64,000 bases of DNA from an uncultured Christensenella sp. (GCA_910578245.1 CAJTPC010000003.1:1-64000); one strand, 5' to 3'; shown: positions 50,893-60,604, numbered from the stretch's first letter. Notes: generated by a model from the sequence alone, not told the origin. Made by a program: numbers and translations.

Positions 50893-53397
50893 ATGGAAAA
50901 TCAAGTCAAAGAACTCAAAAAAATTGTATCTCTCAAGTGTCAGACTTATTTCGGCACTACTATAGAGAACGCTAGCAAAAATCAAATTTACAGAGCAATC
51001 TGTATGACTGTCAGAGATATTCTTACCGATAAACGACTGGCATTCAAGAAAAAGAGATTGGATCAAGGATCAAAGCAAGTTTACTATATGTCAATGGAAT
51101 TTTTGCTTGGTCGTTCGCTCAAAAACCACCTTTACAATCTTAAGATGACGGACGTATTCGACAATTTGTGCAAAAGTCTCGGATACAGCATTGATGATAT
51201 GTACGCAATCGAGCCTGACGCCGGGCTTGGCAACGGCGGTTTGGGCAGACTTGCCGCGGCGTATATGGAGTCTTTGACAAATCTCAATTACGTTGCAAGC
51301 GGTTTTTCAATCAGATACGATTACGGCATATTCAAACAAAAGATTGAGGACGGTTGGCAGGTAGAACTTCCCGATGAGTGGCTCGAAAACGGCGACGTAT
51401 GGCTTTCGCCTAGAATGGAAGATACTTTTGAAGTCAAGTTTGGCGGTTACATCGATGAAAGATGGGACAACGGCAGACTCTATATTGACCAAAAGGACTG
51501 TTATACCGTTCAAGCTATACCTTACGATATGAACATAAGCGGTTACGATGTGCCTGCTGTAAATAAGTTGAGATTGTGGACGGCAAAAGCTCCCGTAGAT
51601 TTCGATATGAAACTTTTTGCAGACGGCGAGTACGTAAAGTCTTTGGAGCAAAAGGCTTTGGCGGAGAGTATATGCAAGGTGTTGTATCCTGCGGACCATC
51701 ACCAAGAAGGCAAGATGTTAAGACTTAAGCAACAATACTTCTTCGTATCCGCATCGATTCAATCTATTTTGAAACAACACTTGAAGGATTACAAGACATT
51801 GGATAGCCTTCCCGATAAAGTGGCTATACACATCAACGATACGCACCCCACGCTTTGTATTCCGGAGCTTATGAGATTGCTTCTCGACGAGTACGGTTAT
51901 TCTTGGGACAAGGCTTGGAAGATTGTTACTCGCACCGTATCGTACACCAATCACACCGTTATGGCGGAAGCGCTTGAAAAATGGCCTGAGGGATTGTTCA
52001 AACAACTCTTGCCTAGAATTTATCAAATCGTGTGCGAAATCAACCGCAGATTTACCGATGAACTTTGGGCGTTCTATCCCAACGACTACGGCAAGGTAGA
52101 CTACAATGCGGTTTTGTCGGGCGGTCAAGTTAAGATGGCTAATCTTTGTTTAGCGGCTTCGCATACCGTCAACGGCGTATCCGAATTACACTCCAAAATT
52201 CTCAAAGAAGAGGTGTTTAGAGATTGCTACAATATGCATCCGAAGAATTTTACCAACGTTACCAACGGTATTACCTATAGAAGATGGCTTTGTCAATCCA
52301 ATCCGCTACTCAGCGATTATATCCAAAAACTTATTGGCGACGGCTTCAAGAAAGACGCTGATAAATTAAAGGACCTTGCGAAGTTTGCGGACGATAAGGC
52401 TGTACTTGATAAGATTTTGGAAATCAAGAGAGCAAACAAGGTTAGACTTGCTAAGTATATCAAAGATACCGCGGGCATAGAGGTCAATCCCGATTCTATC
52501 TTCGATGTACAAGTCAAGAGATTGCACGAGTATAAAAGACAACTGCTCAATGCGCTTCATATCCTAGACTTGTATTACAGACTTAAAGAAAATCCAAACC
52601 TTGATATCAACCCAAGGACGTTTATCTTTGGCGCAAAGGCAGCTCCAAGCTACTATATGGCAAAGCAGATTATTCGTCTTATACATTCGCTTGGCAATCT
52701 TATCAACAACGATCCCGACATCAAAGGCAAAATCAAAGTCGTTTATATAGAGAATTACAGAGTTACGCTTGCAGAACTTATTATGCCTGCGTCCGATGTA
52801 TCGGAACAAATCTCTATTGCAGGTAAAGAAGCAAGCGGTACGGGTAATATGAAGTTTATGATCAACGGCGCAGTGACTATGGGTACCATGGACGGCGCTA
52901 ATATCGAGATTTACGAGAACGTAGGCAAGGACAATATCTTTATCTTCGGTTTGCTTGCAAATGAGATAAACGAACTTAACCGTAACGGTTACAATCCAAG
53001 AGATTATTACAATAATAATTCAAGAATAAGAGCCGTTATCGATGGCTTAAGAGGCGGTATCGCCGGCGTCAACTACGGCGAGATTGCAGATTCGTTGATT
53101 AGTAGCGACGGCTATAAGGTACTAGCAGACTTCCAGTCTTATTGCGATTGCCAAGAGAGATTGGATAAGGCTTACAGCGACAAATATGCTTGGGCTAAGA
53201 TGTCGCTTCTCAATACCGCTAACGCAGGCTTCTTCTCTTCGGATAGAAGCGTAAAAGAGTACGCAGATAGAATATGGAAGATGAAACCTGTCAATTATTC
53301 GTCGGTTGCGACGGCAGAAAAGCCTGTGGAAAAGACTGCAAAGAAATCTGCTACCGCGAAGACGACGGCAGGCAAAACTACCGCAAAGAAGCGATAA
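50893..53397 (+). CDS. glgP: Glycogen/starch/maltodextrin phosphorylase
   Basis: An 834-residue GT35 enzyme that releases glucose-1-phosphate from glycogen. GLGNGGLGRLAAAYMESL is near 115, IHINDTHPTL near 316, RLHEYKRQLLN near 545, and the PLP-lysine segment ASGTGNMKFMINGAVTMG near 648-665. ATG 50893 has GGAGAAAG; a TTG 15 codons upstream has none. The enzyme proper ends near residue 808 and is followed by about 25 residues of Lys/Ala/Thr repeats (EKTAKKSATAKTTAGKTTAK), echoing the N-terminal extension of glgA. Separated from glgA by about 190 bp, so it may have its own promoter. Confidence 0.94.
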   Translation: MENQVKELKKIVSLKCQTYFGTTIENASKNQIYRAICMTVRDILTDKRLAFKKKRLDQGSKQVYYMSMEFLLGRSLKNHLYNLKMTDVFDNLCKSLGYSIDDMYAIEPDAGLGNGGLGRLAAAYMESLTNLNYVASGFSIRYDYGIFKQKIEDGWQVELPDEWLENGDVWLSPRMEDTFEVKFGGYIDERWDNGRLYIDQKDCYTVQAIPYDMNISGYDVPAVNKLRLWTAKAPVDFDMKLFADGEYVKSLEQKALAESICKVLYPADHHQEGKMLRLKQQYFFVSASIQSILKQHLKDYKTLDSLPDKVAIHINDTHPTLCIPELMRLLLDEYGYSWDKAWKIVTRTVSYTNHTVMAEALEKWPEGLFKQLLPRIYQIVCEINRRFTDELWAFYPNDYGKVDYNAVLSGGQVKMANLCLAASHTVNGVSELHSKILKEEVFRDCYNMHPKNFTNVTNGITYRRWLCQSNPLLSDYIQKLIGDGFKKDADKLKDLAKFADDKAVLDKILEIKRANKVRLAKYIKDTAGIEVNPDSIFDVQVKRLHEYKRQLLNALHILDLYYRLKENPNLDINPRTFIFGAKAAPSYYMAKQIIRLIHSLGNLINNDPDIKGKIKVVYIENYRVTLAELIMPASDVSEQISIAGKEASGTGNMKFMINGAVTMGTMDGANIEIYENVGKDNIFIFGLLANEINELNRNGYNPRDYYNNNSRIRAVIDGLRGGIAGVNYGEIADSLISSDGYKVLADFQSYCDCQERLDKAYSDKYAWAKMSLLNTANAGFFSSDRSVKEYADRIWKMKPVNYSSVATAEKPVEKTAKKSATAKTTAGKTTAKKR

Positions 53398-53489
53398 GAT
53401 TTTCCCGCTTACGTTGAAAGAAGTCTATTAAGTCATTTCGACGTAACGAAAGAAGTCAATCTAAAAGTTGAGAAAAATCAAATAAACGT

Positions 53490-53524
53490 AATAGCCTTGA
53501 CTTATTTATAAGAACAAGGCTATT
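53490..53524. promoter_or_regulatory. Perfect inverted repeat before the GH13 gene
   Basis: AATAGCCTTG (53490-53499) and CAAGGCTATT (53515-53524), 15-nt loop. It has no clear T run, and the ribosome site AAAGGA follows 5 bp later, so it may be a weak terminator of glgP or a translation control hairpin. Confidence 0.5.
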
Positions 53525-53541
53525 TACTTAAAGGACGCAAG

Positions 53542-55356
53542 TTGAGAGAATTAATATATTTCGATAGCAGAAATCCAAATTGCAAATATCCGTTTGGAAG
53601 CGTAGAGCAAGACGAAGAGATGACCTTCAAAATCTTCGTCAAGGACGGCGTCTACGTAGACCGTATAGAACTGCATATTTACGAAGACGGAGCAGACGCG
53701 CCGTACGTTTTCCGTATGTCGTTTAATTGCAAGAGGGGCGATGAGAGCGAGTATATAGCAAAAATTTCTCTTAATAAAGTAGGGCTGTATTGGTATAGAT
53801 TTCACTTTATTACCGAAAATGGCGAGTATCAATATCGAAAAGACGGAGATGATTTTCAGTTGACCGTATACGGAAAAAGTTATACCACTCCCGATTGGGT
53901 TAAGGGCGGAGTGATATACCATATCTTCGTCGATAGGTTTTGCAAGGGAAAAGACGACAACGCTAAGTTTACAAAAAACGGCGTGTTGAAAGAGTGGGGC
54001 GAAGAGGTTACGATAAAGGACGACGACGGCGTATTCAGAGCCAACGACTTTTACGGCGGAAACTTTCAAGGCATAATAGACAAGTTGCCTTATCTTAAAA
54101 AACTCGGCGTAACGCTGTTATATCTATCTCCTATATTCAAGTCGTCTTCCAATCACAGATACGATACGGGAGATTATGAGTTCGTAGACGAACTTTTAGG
54201 CGATGAGGATAAGTTTAGACAGCTTTTGCAAGAGGCTGAGCAGAGCGGTATCCGCATTATGCTTGACGGCGTATTCAATCACACGGGAGCAGACAGCAAG
54301 TATTTTAATAAGTTCGGCAATTATCCTACGGTTGGCGCATATCAATCGAGAGACAGCAAGTATTTTGACTGGTTTGATTTCTATAATTTCCCAGATGAGT
54401 ATCATTGTTGGTGGGGCATTACCGTCACTCCTACAATAAGTCAAAGAGCAAAAGGCTTTAGGAAGATGATTTGCGATAAGGGCGGAATTATAGACAAATG
54501 GACGTCGCTTGGCGTCAAAGGTTGGCGACTTGACGTAGTAGACGAGTTGAGAGAAGACTTTGTCGAAGATATTCGCAAGGCAGTTAAGCGCAACGGCGAG
54601 GATAACTTATTGATAGGCGAAGTATGGGAAGACGCGTCGAATAAGATTGCTTATAGTTATCGCAGACGTTATTTTCAAGGCAAAGAACTTGACGGCGTAA
54701 TGAACTATCCTTTTAAGGAAGCTATGCTTAGTTATGCGCTAGGCGGTAAAGCGAGCGACTTTGCAAATACCGTCATGACTATTGTGGAAAATTATCCAAA
54801 GCAGTCTTTGGACGTGACAATGAATCTTATAGACTCACATGATACGGCAAGGGCTTTGAGCGTGTTGAGCGGTGTGGATATGAGCGGAACCGACAAGGAA
54901 TATCGCAAGAACTTCCGATTGAGTAAAGAGGGATACGACTTTGCCAAAAAGCGACTGATTTTGGCGTCCACGTTGCAATTTATGCTGCCGGGCGTTCCGT
55001 CAATTTTCTATGGCGACGAGCAGGGTATGGAGGGCTATGAGGACCCGCTTTGCAGAAGATGTCTTGATTGGGATAATATAGACAAGGAGTTGCTTGCTCA
55101 TTATACCCAACTTGGCAAAATTAGAGCTAAATTCAAAAAGCAAGTTTGCTCAGAAACATATTTTGAATATCAAGGAAATTTGCTTATACTGTGTCGCAGA
55201 GGCGGGGGGAAGACTTTGAAGGTTGTAGCCAACAATACTAACCAAACTCAGACTTTCTATTGCCAAAAGGCTAAGCAAGAACTTTTGTCTGGGCAAAAGC
55301 TCAACTGCAATGAATTTGGCATTTCGGCGGGAGAAGTCAAAGTATTTTTATTTTAA
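53542..55356 (+). CDS. GH13 alpha-glucanase (cyclomaltodextrinase/neopullulanase type)
   Basis: A 604-residue cytoplasmic enzyme without signal peptide. The N-terminal ~115 residues resemble a CBM34-like beta domain. The barrel has MLDGVFNHTG near 237, the nucleophile in GWRLDVVDEL near 328, the acid Glu in LLIGEVWED near 356, and LIDSHDTARAL near 430. It probably trims glycogen or imported maltodextrins for GlgP. The start is TTG 53542 with AAAGGA. Exact specificity cannot be told from sequence. Confidence 0.88.
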   Translation: MRELIYFDSRNPNCKYPFGSVEQDEEMTFKIFVKDGVYVDRIELHIYEDGADAPYVFRMSFNCKRGDESEYIAKISLNKVGLYWYRFHFITENGEYQYRKDGDDFQLTVYGKSYTTPDWVKGGVIYHIFVDRFCKGKDDNAKFTKNGVLKEWGEEVTIKDDDGVFRANDFYGGNFQGIIDKLPYLKKLGVTLLYLSPIFKSSSNHRYDTGDYEFVDELLGDEDKFRQLLQEAEQSGIRIMLDGVFNHTGADSKYFNKFGNYPTVGAYQSRDSKYFDWFDFYNFPDEYHCWWGITVTPTISQRAKGFRKMICDKGGIIDKWTSLGVKGWRLDVVDELREDFVEDIRKAVKRNGEDNLLIGEVWEDASNKIAYSYRRRYFQGKELDGVMNYPFKEAMLSYALGGKASDFANTVMTIVENYPKQSLDVTMNLIDSHDTARALSVLSGVDMSGTDKEYRKNFRLSKEGYDFAKKRLILASTLQFMLPGVPSIFYGDEQGMEGYEDPLCRRCLDWDNIDKELLAHYTQLGKIRAKFKKQVCSETYFEYQGNLLILCRRGGGKTLKVVANNTNQTQTFYCQKAKQELLSGQKLNCNEFGISAGEVKVFLF

Positions 55357-55473
55357 TCTCTTAAAATAAAAACAATACTCAAAATATTTGCCATAATGCT
55401 ATATTTTTGATAAAATAATAAAGGTTTTTAATATAAAACACAATTTGATAAAATAAAGTTTTTGGAGGCTTTT

Positions 55474-56727
55474 ATGGAAAAGTTAGTAGGAGCATGTATG
55501 TTCGGACAGTCAGGCGGTCCGTCATCTGTTATCAACTCAAGCGCTGCCGGTGTATTTACCGAAGCATTAAAACAAGATTGCATTACTGCCGTTTACGGCG
55601 CGGCTCACGGTATTAAAGGCGTACTTAATGAAGAGTTTTACGATATCAGCAAAGAGGACGTAAAAGAGCTTATGTTGCTCAAAAACACTCCTTCTTCCGC
55701 TCTCGGTAGCGTTAGATACAAACTCAAGGCAGAAAAGGTAGACGATACAGACTACAAGAGATTGCTTGAGGTATTCAAAAAGTATAATATCCGTTACTTC
55801 TTCTACAATGGCGGTAACGACTCTATGGATACTTGCAATAAGGTCAGCAAGTATATGAAAAAGTCAGGTTGGGAATGTCGCGTAATGGGCGTGCCTAAGA
55901 CTATCGACAACGACCTCTTCGGCACCGACCACTGTCCCGGTTACGGCTCTGCCGCTAAGTACGTAGCTACTACGACTATGGAACTCAAATTGGACGCTAC
56001 CGTTTACGACACTCCGATGATTACCGTAGTTGAGGCTATGGGTCGTCACGCAGGTTGGTTGACCGCAGCTTCTGCGCTTGCTTGCGCTAAGGGTCTTGGT
56101 CCTGACCTTATCTATTTGCCGGAAATTCCTTTCTCAACTGAAAAGTTCCTTGCAGACGTAGACAAGAAGATGAAAGAAAACAACGGTAAGTGTATGATTG
56201 TCATCTCCGAGGGTATCGCAGACGAAAACGGTACGCTTATTGCAGAGAAGATTAACGCAAACGTAGCAAAAGACTCTTTCGGTCACGCTCAACTGGGTGG
56301 CGTAGGCACCTCGCTTGCAAATCTTTGCAAAGACAAGTTTGGTTGCAAGACGAGAGCTATAGAATTTTCGCTTATGCAAAGATGCGGAGCGCATCTTGCT
56401 TCCAAGGCGGACGTTGAAGAAGCGTTTAAGGCAGGCGCAGCCGCAGTTAAGTACGCTGTAAACGGTAAGACTGATAAGATGGTAATACTCAAGAGAGATA
56501 TGAATAGCGGTAAGTATAAGTGCAAAGTCGGCGTTATGGACGTAGCAAAGGCCGCAAATACCGAGAAGAAAGTTCCGCTTGAGTGGATAATCAACGACGG
56601 TACGATGCTTTCTCAAGACTTTATCGACTACGCTTTACCGCTTATCCAAGGCGATAGCAAAGCTCCGCTTGAAGACGGTCTTCCAAGATTTGCAAAACTC
56701 AAGAAAGTCTTCGTAGAAAAGAAGTAA
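55474..56727 (+). CDS. pfp: 6-phosphofructokinase, PPi-dependent type
   Basis: A 417-residue glycolytic enzyme phosphorylating fructose-6-phosphate. GQSGGPSSVINSSAAGVF is near the N-terminus, FYNGGNDSMDTCNKVS near 110, and PKTIDNDLFGTDHCPGYGSA near 142-161. The Lys in PKTIDND, in place of the Gly of ATP enzymes, indicates pyrophosphate as donor, as does the length. EAMGRHAGWLTA is near 188. GGAGG precedes ATG 55474; a start four codons earlier overlaps that site. Linking it to the glycogen genes makes biological sense. Confidence 0.92.
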   Translation: MEKLVGACMFGQSGGPSSVINSSAAGVFTEALKQDCITAVYGAAHGIKGVLNEEFYDISKEDVKELMLLKNTPSSALGSVRYKLKAEKVDDTDYKRLLEVFKKYNIRYFFYNGGNDSMDTCNKVSKYMKKSGWECRVMGVPKTIDNDLFGTDHCPGYGSAAKYVATTTMELKLDATVYDTPMITVVEAMGRHAGWLTAASALACAKGLGPDLIYLPEIPFSTEKFLADVDKKMKENNGKCMIVISEGIADENGTLIAEKINANVAKDSFGHAQLGGVGTSLANLCKDKFGCKTRAIEFSLMQRCGAHLASKADVEEAFKAGAAAVKYAVNGKTDKMVILKRDMNSGKYKCKVGVMDVAKAANTEKKVPLEWIINDGTMLSQDFIDYALPLIQGDSKAPLEDGLPRFAKLKKVFVEKK

Positions 56728-56750
56728 TAGAGTAAAAGTAATAAAGATAG

Positions 56751-56777
56751 GAGAGTCGAGAATATCGGCTCTCTTTT
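56751..56777 (+). terminator. Terminator after the phosphofructokinase gene
   Basis: GAGAGTCGA and TCGGCTCTC form a 9-bp stem (one G-U) with loop GAATA, then TTTT. Confidence 0.83.
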
Positions 56778-56937
56778 AATTGACAAGGTCGGAACTTGCG
56801 TCCCGACCCGTATTTTGGCTTTTGATTGAAGGATAAATTATGGCTTTTGCTTTTGTACTTTTTTTATCTTTTGTATTACAGTACATTGTATGTTATTAAT
56901 ATTTAATTTGTACCTTATTTTAGATTTTATTTTCAAA

Positions 56938-57699
56938 TTATTTATTTTCTTGAGAGAGGGTATTTATGGCTTGTGATATTACCTCGGCGCAGTTGTTGAC
57001 GAGAGTGTCTACATCGCGCGGAGTAAGCATATATCTGGAGTATTTATCCGAGTTATCGCCCATGATACTACCTACTGAAATAATCAAAGGTACGCCTATT
57101 GCTATTACGGGCGAGAGTAGAGAATCGCTATCAAGACAAGGCTGGGCGTTGTTCACACCGCTCCCCGGACAAATACCTGCGCTAGTGAGTTGAAAGCATT
57201 TGCCAAGTCGAGTTATATAGTTGGTAGCAAGCGTATCTATTGCGATTATAAGATTGGGCTTGTGATACTCTGTTATAGCTTTGACTATGTCAAATGACTT
57301 TATACCAGTGATGTCTGCGACTTTAGGCGCGATTGCGCTAAGACAAAATTTTTTCCCGCCGGCGCGTATCCTTTTGACGACTTCATTGCCGAGCGCGTCT
57401 ACAATGACATTTTCGTTGCCAAGTCCTACGATAAGTATTTTGCCTTCTTTTACGTCAACTTGTCTTATAAGTTTTTTGATACCGGTATGGAGGACGTCGA
57501 CGAGAGTGTCGTCCTCTACGCGCGCGGTTGGGGATACGGTCAAGTAATGTCCTGCCTTTCGTCCGGTTTTTCTGGAGGCGACTTTGTCTATCTCCACTTC
57601 GCTTACGTCTACGCCCTTTTGCTTATAGGCGTGAGATTTTATACCCAAATCCTGACTAGCTTCAATAATTGGGTAGTCGATATTGTCAAAATTATTCAT
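56938..57699 (-). CDS. gpr: Spore germination endopeptidase
   Basis: A 253-residue aspartic-type protease that degrades small acid-soluble proteins during germination. The GPR pattern is clear: VDVSEVEIDKVASRKTGRKAG, VGLGNENVIVDALGNEVVKR, SAIAPKVADITGI, LIIAIDTLATNYITR, ICPGSGVNNAQ, and VIAIGVPLIIS. It is shorter than most GPRs (roughly 320-370 residues): the N-terminal propeptide region is short and the C-terminus ends early. ATG 57699 has no clear ribosome site, and longer in-frame starts exist up to 57810. Divergent from rpsT, as in Bacillus. Confidence 0.88.
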   Translation of the reverse strand: MNNFDNIDYPIIEASQDLGIKSHAYKQKGVDVSEVEIDKVASRKTGRKAGHYLTVSPTARVEDDTLVDVLHTGIKKLIRQVDVKEGKILIVGLGNENVIVDALGNEVVKRIRAGGKKFCLSAIAPKVADITGIKSFDIVKAITEYHKPNLIIAIDTLATNYITRLGKCFQLTSAGICPGSGVNNAQPCLDSDSLLSPVIAIGVPLIISVGSIMGDNSDKYSRYMLTPRDVDTLVNNCAEVISQAINTLSQENK

Positions 57700-57804
57700 A
57701 CGGCAATTATTGACAAAAGACAAAAGTCTTAGAATATTCCAATCGTTAAAAGACCGAATAGTCCTAAAAAATGCCGTATTTTGAAAAATATGTGTTAAAA
57801 TTTG

Positions 57805-57833
57805 TTGCATAAATAATTTTGTTATGCTAGAAT
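57805..57833 (+). promoter_or_regulatory. Promoter of rpsT
   Basis: TTGCAT (57805-57810), 17-bp spacer, TAGAAT (57828-57833), 33 bp before the start codon. Confidence 0.55.
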
Positions 57834-57865
57834 ATGTTAGTAAAAATACGTAACGGAGGGAGAGT

Positions 57866-58135
57866 ATGCCAAATATTAAGTCCCAAAAAAAGAGAGTTGT
57901 AATTGCTCAAAGAGAAAACGAAATCAACACTTCTAAGCGTAGCAGAGTTCGCAATGCTATTAAGAAGTATGAGACGGCTATTGCTAACAAGGACGTGGCT
58001 ACGGCAGAAAAACTTTTGGTAGAGACAATTTCTTTGATTGACAGAGCCAAGAGCGACGGCATTTATCATGCCAACACTGCAAGCAGAAAGATTTCAAGAC
58101 TTTCTAAGCAACTTGACGCATTAAAGAAAGCGTAA
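57866..58135 (+). CDS. rpsT: 30S ribosomal protein S20
   Basis: An 89-residue basic, wholly helical ribosomal protein. PNIKSQKKRVVIAQRENEIN at the N-terminus, RVRNAIKKYETAI, and the C-terminal IYHANTASRKISRLSKQL are diagnostic. Behind a strong GGAGGGAGAG site, and followed by an intrinsic terminator, so it is monocistronic. Confidence 0.96.
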   Translation: MPNIKSQKKRVVIAQRENEINTSKRSRVRNAIKKYETAIANKDVATAEKLLVETISLIDRAKSDGIYHANTASRKISRLSKQLDALKKA

Positions 58136-58152
58136 ATAAAGATTACTGATAG

Positions 58153-58188
58153 AAAGCGCGACTGTTGCAAAACAGTCGCGCTTTATTT
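58153..58188 (+). terminator. Terminator of rpsT
   Basis: AAAGCGCGACTGTT (58153-58166) and AACAGTCGCGCTTT (58171-58184): a perfect 14-bp stem on a GCAA tetraloop, then ATTT. Confidence 0.93.
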
Positions 58189-58272
58189 AGTAATACCGCG
58201 CTGTAAGCAGGTCATCGTACATAGTATTTGTCATATCACTTGAATGATTTAATATATATAAGAGAGGTATTT

Positions 58273-58809
58273 ATGAATATTTTAATTTTGACGGGAAGTC
58301 CTAGAAAAGGCAGTAATACCGATATGCTTGCAAAGGCTTTTGCCGACGGAGCAAGCAAACGCCACAGCGTAGAGACAGTATCTGTGAATGATTATAAGGT
58401 CAATGCGTGTATTGGCTGTAATTCTTGTTTTACAAGAGAGGGCAACAAATGTTTTCAAAATGACCAAATGGCGGAGATATACGCAAAAATGGCAAATGCC
58501 GATATGCTTGTCATTGCTTCGCCCGTGTATTTTTACGGTATAAGCGCTCAACTTAAAAACATAATCGACCGTTGTCACACGCCTATGCGAAAAGACTTTA
58601 ATATAAAAAGCCTTGCGCTGTTGCTCGTCGCAGGCTCGTCCAAGCCTTGTGTATTTGATGCAATAATCAAGCAATACGAACTCATATTAGATTATTTTCA
58701 TTTTGAGGATAAGGGCAGAATACTTGTAGGCGGAGTAAACGATAGACAGTCGATAGCCGATAGAGAAGAACTTGAACAAGCGTATAATCTTGGCTTGGCG
58801 ATTAAATAA
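58273..58809 (+). CDS. NADPH-dependent FMN reductase / flavodoxin-fold protein
   Basis: A 178-residue flavoprotein. The FMN phosphate loop LTGSPRKGSNTDML is at the N-terminus, ACIGCNSCFTREGNKC near 45-60 is the iron-sulfur-flavoprotein-like Cys cluster, and IASPVYFYGISAQLKNIIDR near 80 is the flavin-binding loop. The Cys spacing could hold a small cluster or be redox-active. ATG 58273 has AGAGAGG. Substrate unknown. Confidence 0.87.
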   Translation: MNILILTGSPRKGSNTDMLAKAFADGASKRHSVETVSVNDYKVNACIGCNSCFTREGNKCFQNDQMAEIYAKMANADMLVIASPVYFYGISAQLKNIIDRCHTPMRKDFNIKSLALLLVAGSSKPCVFDAIIKQYELILDYFHFEDKGRILVGGVNDRQSIADREELEQAYNLGLAIK

Positions 58810-58876
58810 TTATCGACGGCTAAAGGCGGTATGCGTTTATGTCAATTCGAGCGAAGTCGAGAAATATACTCGTTAC

Positions 58877-59347
58877 TCATTTGTGATAAGCGCTTCCTTC
58901 CTCTATCATAAAAGCGCGATATATTTGCTCGGAAAGCACAAGTCTTATTAGTTGGTGCGGGTACGTTATTGCTCCGAAGCAGAGCGAGAAGTCGCATTTA
59001 TCCAATACTTGTTGCGACAAGCCGTACGACCCGCCGATTACAAAGGAGAGAGTAGACGTTCCGCTTTGTTTAAGCGCAGATATTTTTTGGCTCAACTCTT
59101 GGCTTGTCAGCATTTTGCCTTTGAGGTCGAGCGCGATAGCGTAGCCTTTTAGTTTGGCGATAATTCTTTCGCCTTCTGCAGTCTTGACGTTGTGAATATT
59201 CTTTTGCGACGTGTCTGGGAGAAGTTCTTCACTCACTTCTATTATTTCAAATTTGCAGAATCTAGACAGCCTTTTTGCGTATTCTTCTATGCCGTCTTTT
59301 AGATACTTTTCCTTTAATTTGCCAACGCAGACTATTCTTACGTTCAT
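58877..59347 (-). CDS. rlmH: 23S rRNA (pseudouridine-1915-N3)-methyltransferase
   Basis: A 156-residue SPOUT-family methyltransferase acting on helix 69 of 23S rRNA. IALDLKGKMLTSQELSQK near 72, FVIGGSYGLSQQVLDKCD near 104, and the C-terminal knot YPHQLIRLVLSEQIYRAFMI with the SAYHK end are diagnostic. Its ATG overlaps the stop of the CPBP protease gene by 4 bp. Confidence 0.95.
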   Translation of the reverse strand: MNVRIVCVGKLKEKYLKDGIEEYAKRLSRFCKFEIIEVSEELLPDTSQKNIHNVKTAEGERIIAKLKGYAIALDLKGKMLTSQELSQKISALKQSGTSTLSFVIGGSYGLSQQVLDKCDFSLCFGAITYPHQLIRLVLSEQIYRAFMIEEGSAYHK

Positions 59348-60597
59348 GACACGTAACCTGCAATAGTATTAATTATCCATATGACCAGTACTATTACCAA
59401 AGCAAAGATAATGCCTCGGCTGTTTTTCTTTTTGAGTTGTACTTTGTCTTCTTGGCGAAGAGAAGCGTAGACTTCTTTCTTTTCCTCGCTGTAATCTTTG
59501 AGTACTTCGTCAAGTTCTTGCTCTTCTTTGCGTTGAGCAAGCGTTTGGTCGGGGGACTTGAAGAGATACGCAAGTTTCTTATTAAATATTTTAATAGGTT
59601 GCTTTTTGCCTGAGTATATGACTTCTTCTTGTTCTTCGACGCCAAGTTTTGCATCTTCCTTTTTGCGTTTTGCATAACATATCTTATACATACCTATAAG
59701 AGAGCCGACAAGTATTGCAAGACCGCCTACGCAGAGTATTAGCAAACCCCACCAAGGTATGGATAAATCCGTCGAGCCTGTGATAAGATATATTACGTAA
59801 CCGCTAATCAAAGTTATTGCGTTGTTGAAGAAATGCACGAGAATATTTGCCCAAATACTTCCCGTCATATAATATACCAGACAGCATACTACGCCGACGA
59901 AGAATTGGTGGACGAGTTGCATAGGCGAGCCGTGCATAAAGGCAAAAATAGTAGAACTCAATATGATTCCTATGAATATGGATATTCTGCTTCCGCCCCT
60001 TGCAATTATGCCTCGATGCAGAATTTCTTCGCATATAGCGGGTATTGCCGCTACGAATATTAAATACAATACGAGTTTGCCAAAGCTGTCTACGACTATA
60101 TTTGCGCCCGTATAATTATAGCCCGTCAAGTTGACTAGATATACGAAAAGACTTGCTATCGGCATAAAACCTGCGAGCAGACCTATGGCAATCGGCAAGG
60201 TCATTGCCATTTGCCCGCCGTTGACTTTGCGAGTAAATCCCATACCCTTAAAGACGTTGAATGATTTGATTTTCCAATAGCACAGTGGAGAGAGTAGCAT
60301 AGTCGACTCGTTGAGAATCGTGACGAGAATGATACCGCCCGTAGATGCGGTGAAGAGATCAAAAGCATTCTGCACAGCATCGGAGCCATCGGCGGTAGAC
60401 GCGTCTACGCCCAATTTATAGGCAAGTATGCTGGAAGCGAGAATCATCAAGACAAGTTGAAGCATATACTGCAATATATATTGCCCGATAAACATTGCGC
60501 TCGCGTCGTAAAACTCAAGCGCTGGAGTTTTCTTTTTGAAAGAATTCAAAAAGCCTTTTTTATTTTGAGTATCTTCTACTTGTTTCTTTTTTGACAT
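59344..60597 (-). CDS. CPBP family intramembrane glutamic protease
   Basis: A 417-residue protein. After about 25 cytoplasmic residues come roughly eight hydrophobic helices. The active-site signature CEEILHRG (EExxxR near residue 190), FAFMHGSPMQLVHQF near 217, and HFFNNAIT near 257 match Rce1/CPBP proteases. A cytoplasmic Lys/Glu-rich stretch (about 320-385) and a terminal membrane helix extend the usual domain. ATG 60597 has GAGG. Substrate unknown. Confidence 0.88.
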   Translation of the reverse strand: MSKKKQVEDTQNKKGFLNSFKKKTPALEFYDASAMFIGQYILQYMLQLVLMILASSILAYKLGVDASTADGSDAVQNAFDLFTASTGGIILVTILNESTMLLSPLCYWKIKSFNVFKGMGFTRKVNGGQMAMTLPIAIGLLAGFMPIASLFVYLVNLTGYNYTGANIVVDSFGKLVLYLIFVAAIPAICEEILHRGIIARGGSRISIFIGIILSSTIFAFMHGSPMQLVHQFFVGVVCCLVYYMTGSIWANILVHFFNNAITLISGYVIYLITGSTDLSIPWWGLLILCVGGLAILVGSLIGMYKICYAKRKKEDAKLGVEEQEEVIYSGKKQPIKIFNKKLAYLFKSPDQTLAQRKEEQELDEVLKDYSEEKKEVYASLRQEDKVQLKKKNSRGIIFALVIVLVIWIINTIAGYVS

Positions 60598-60604
60598 AGT
60601 TCCT

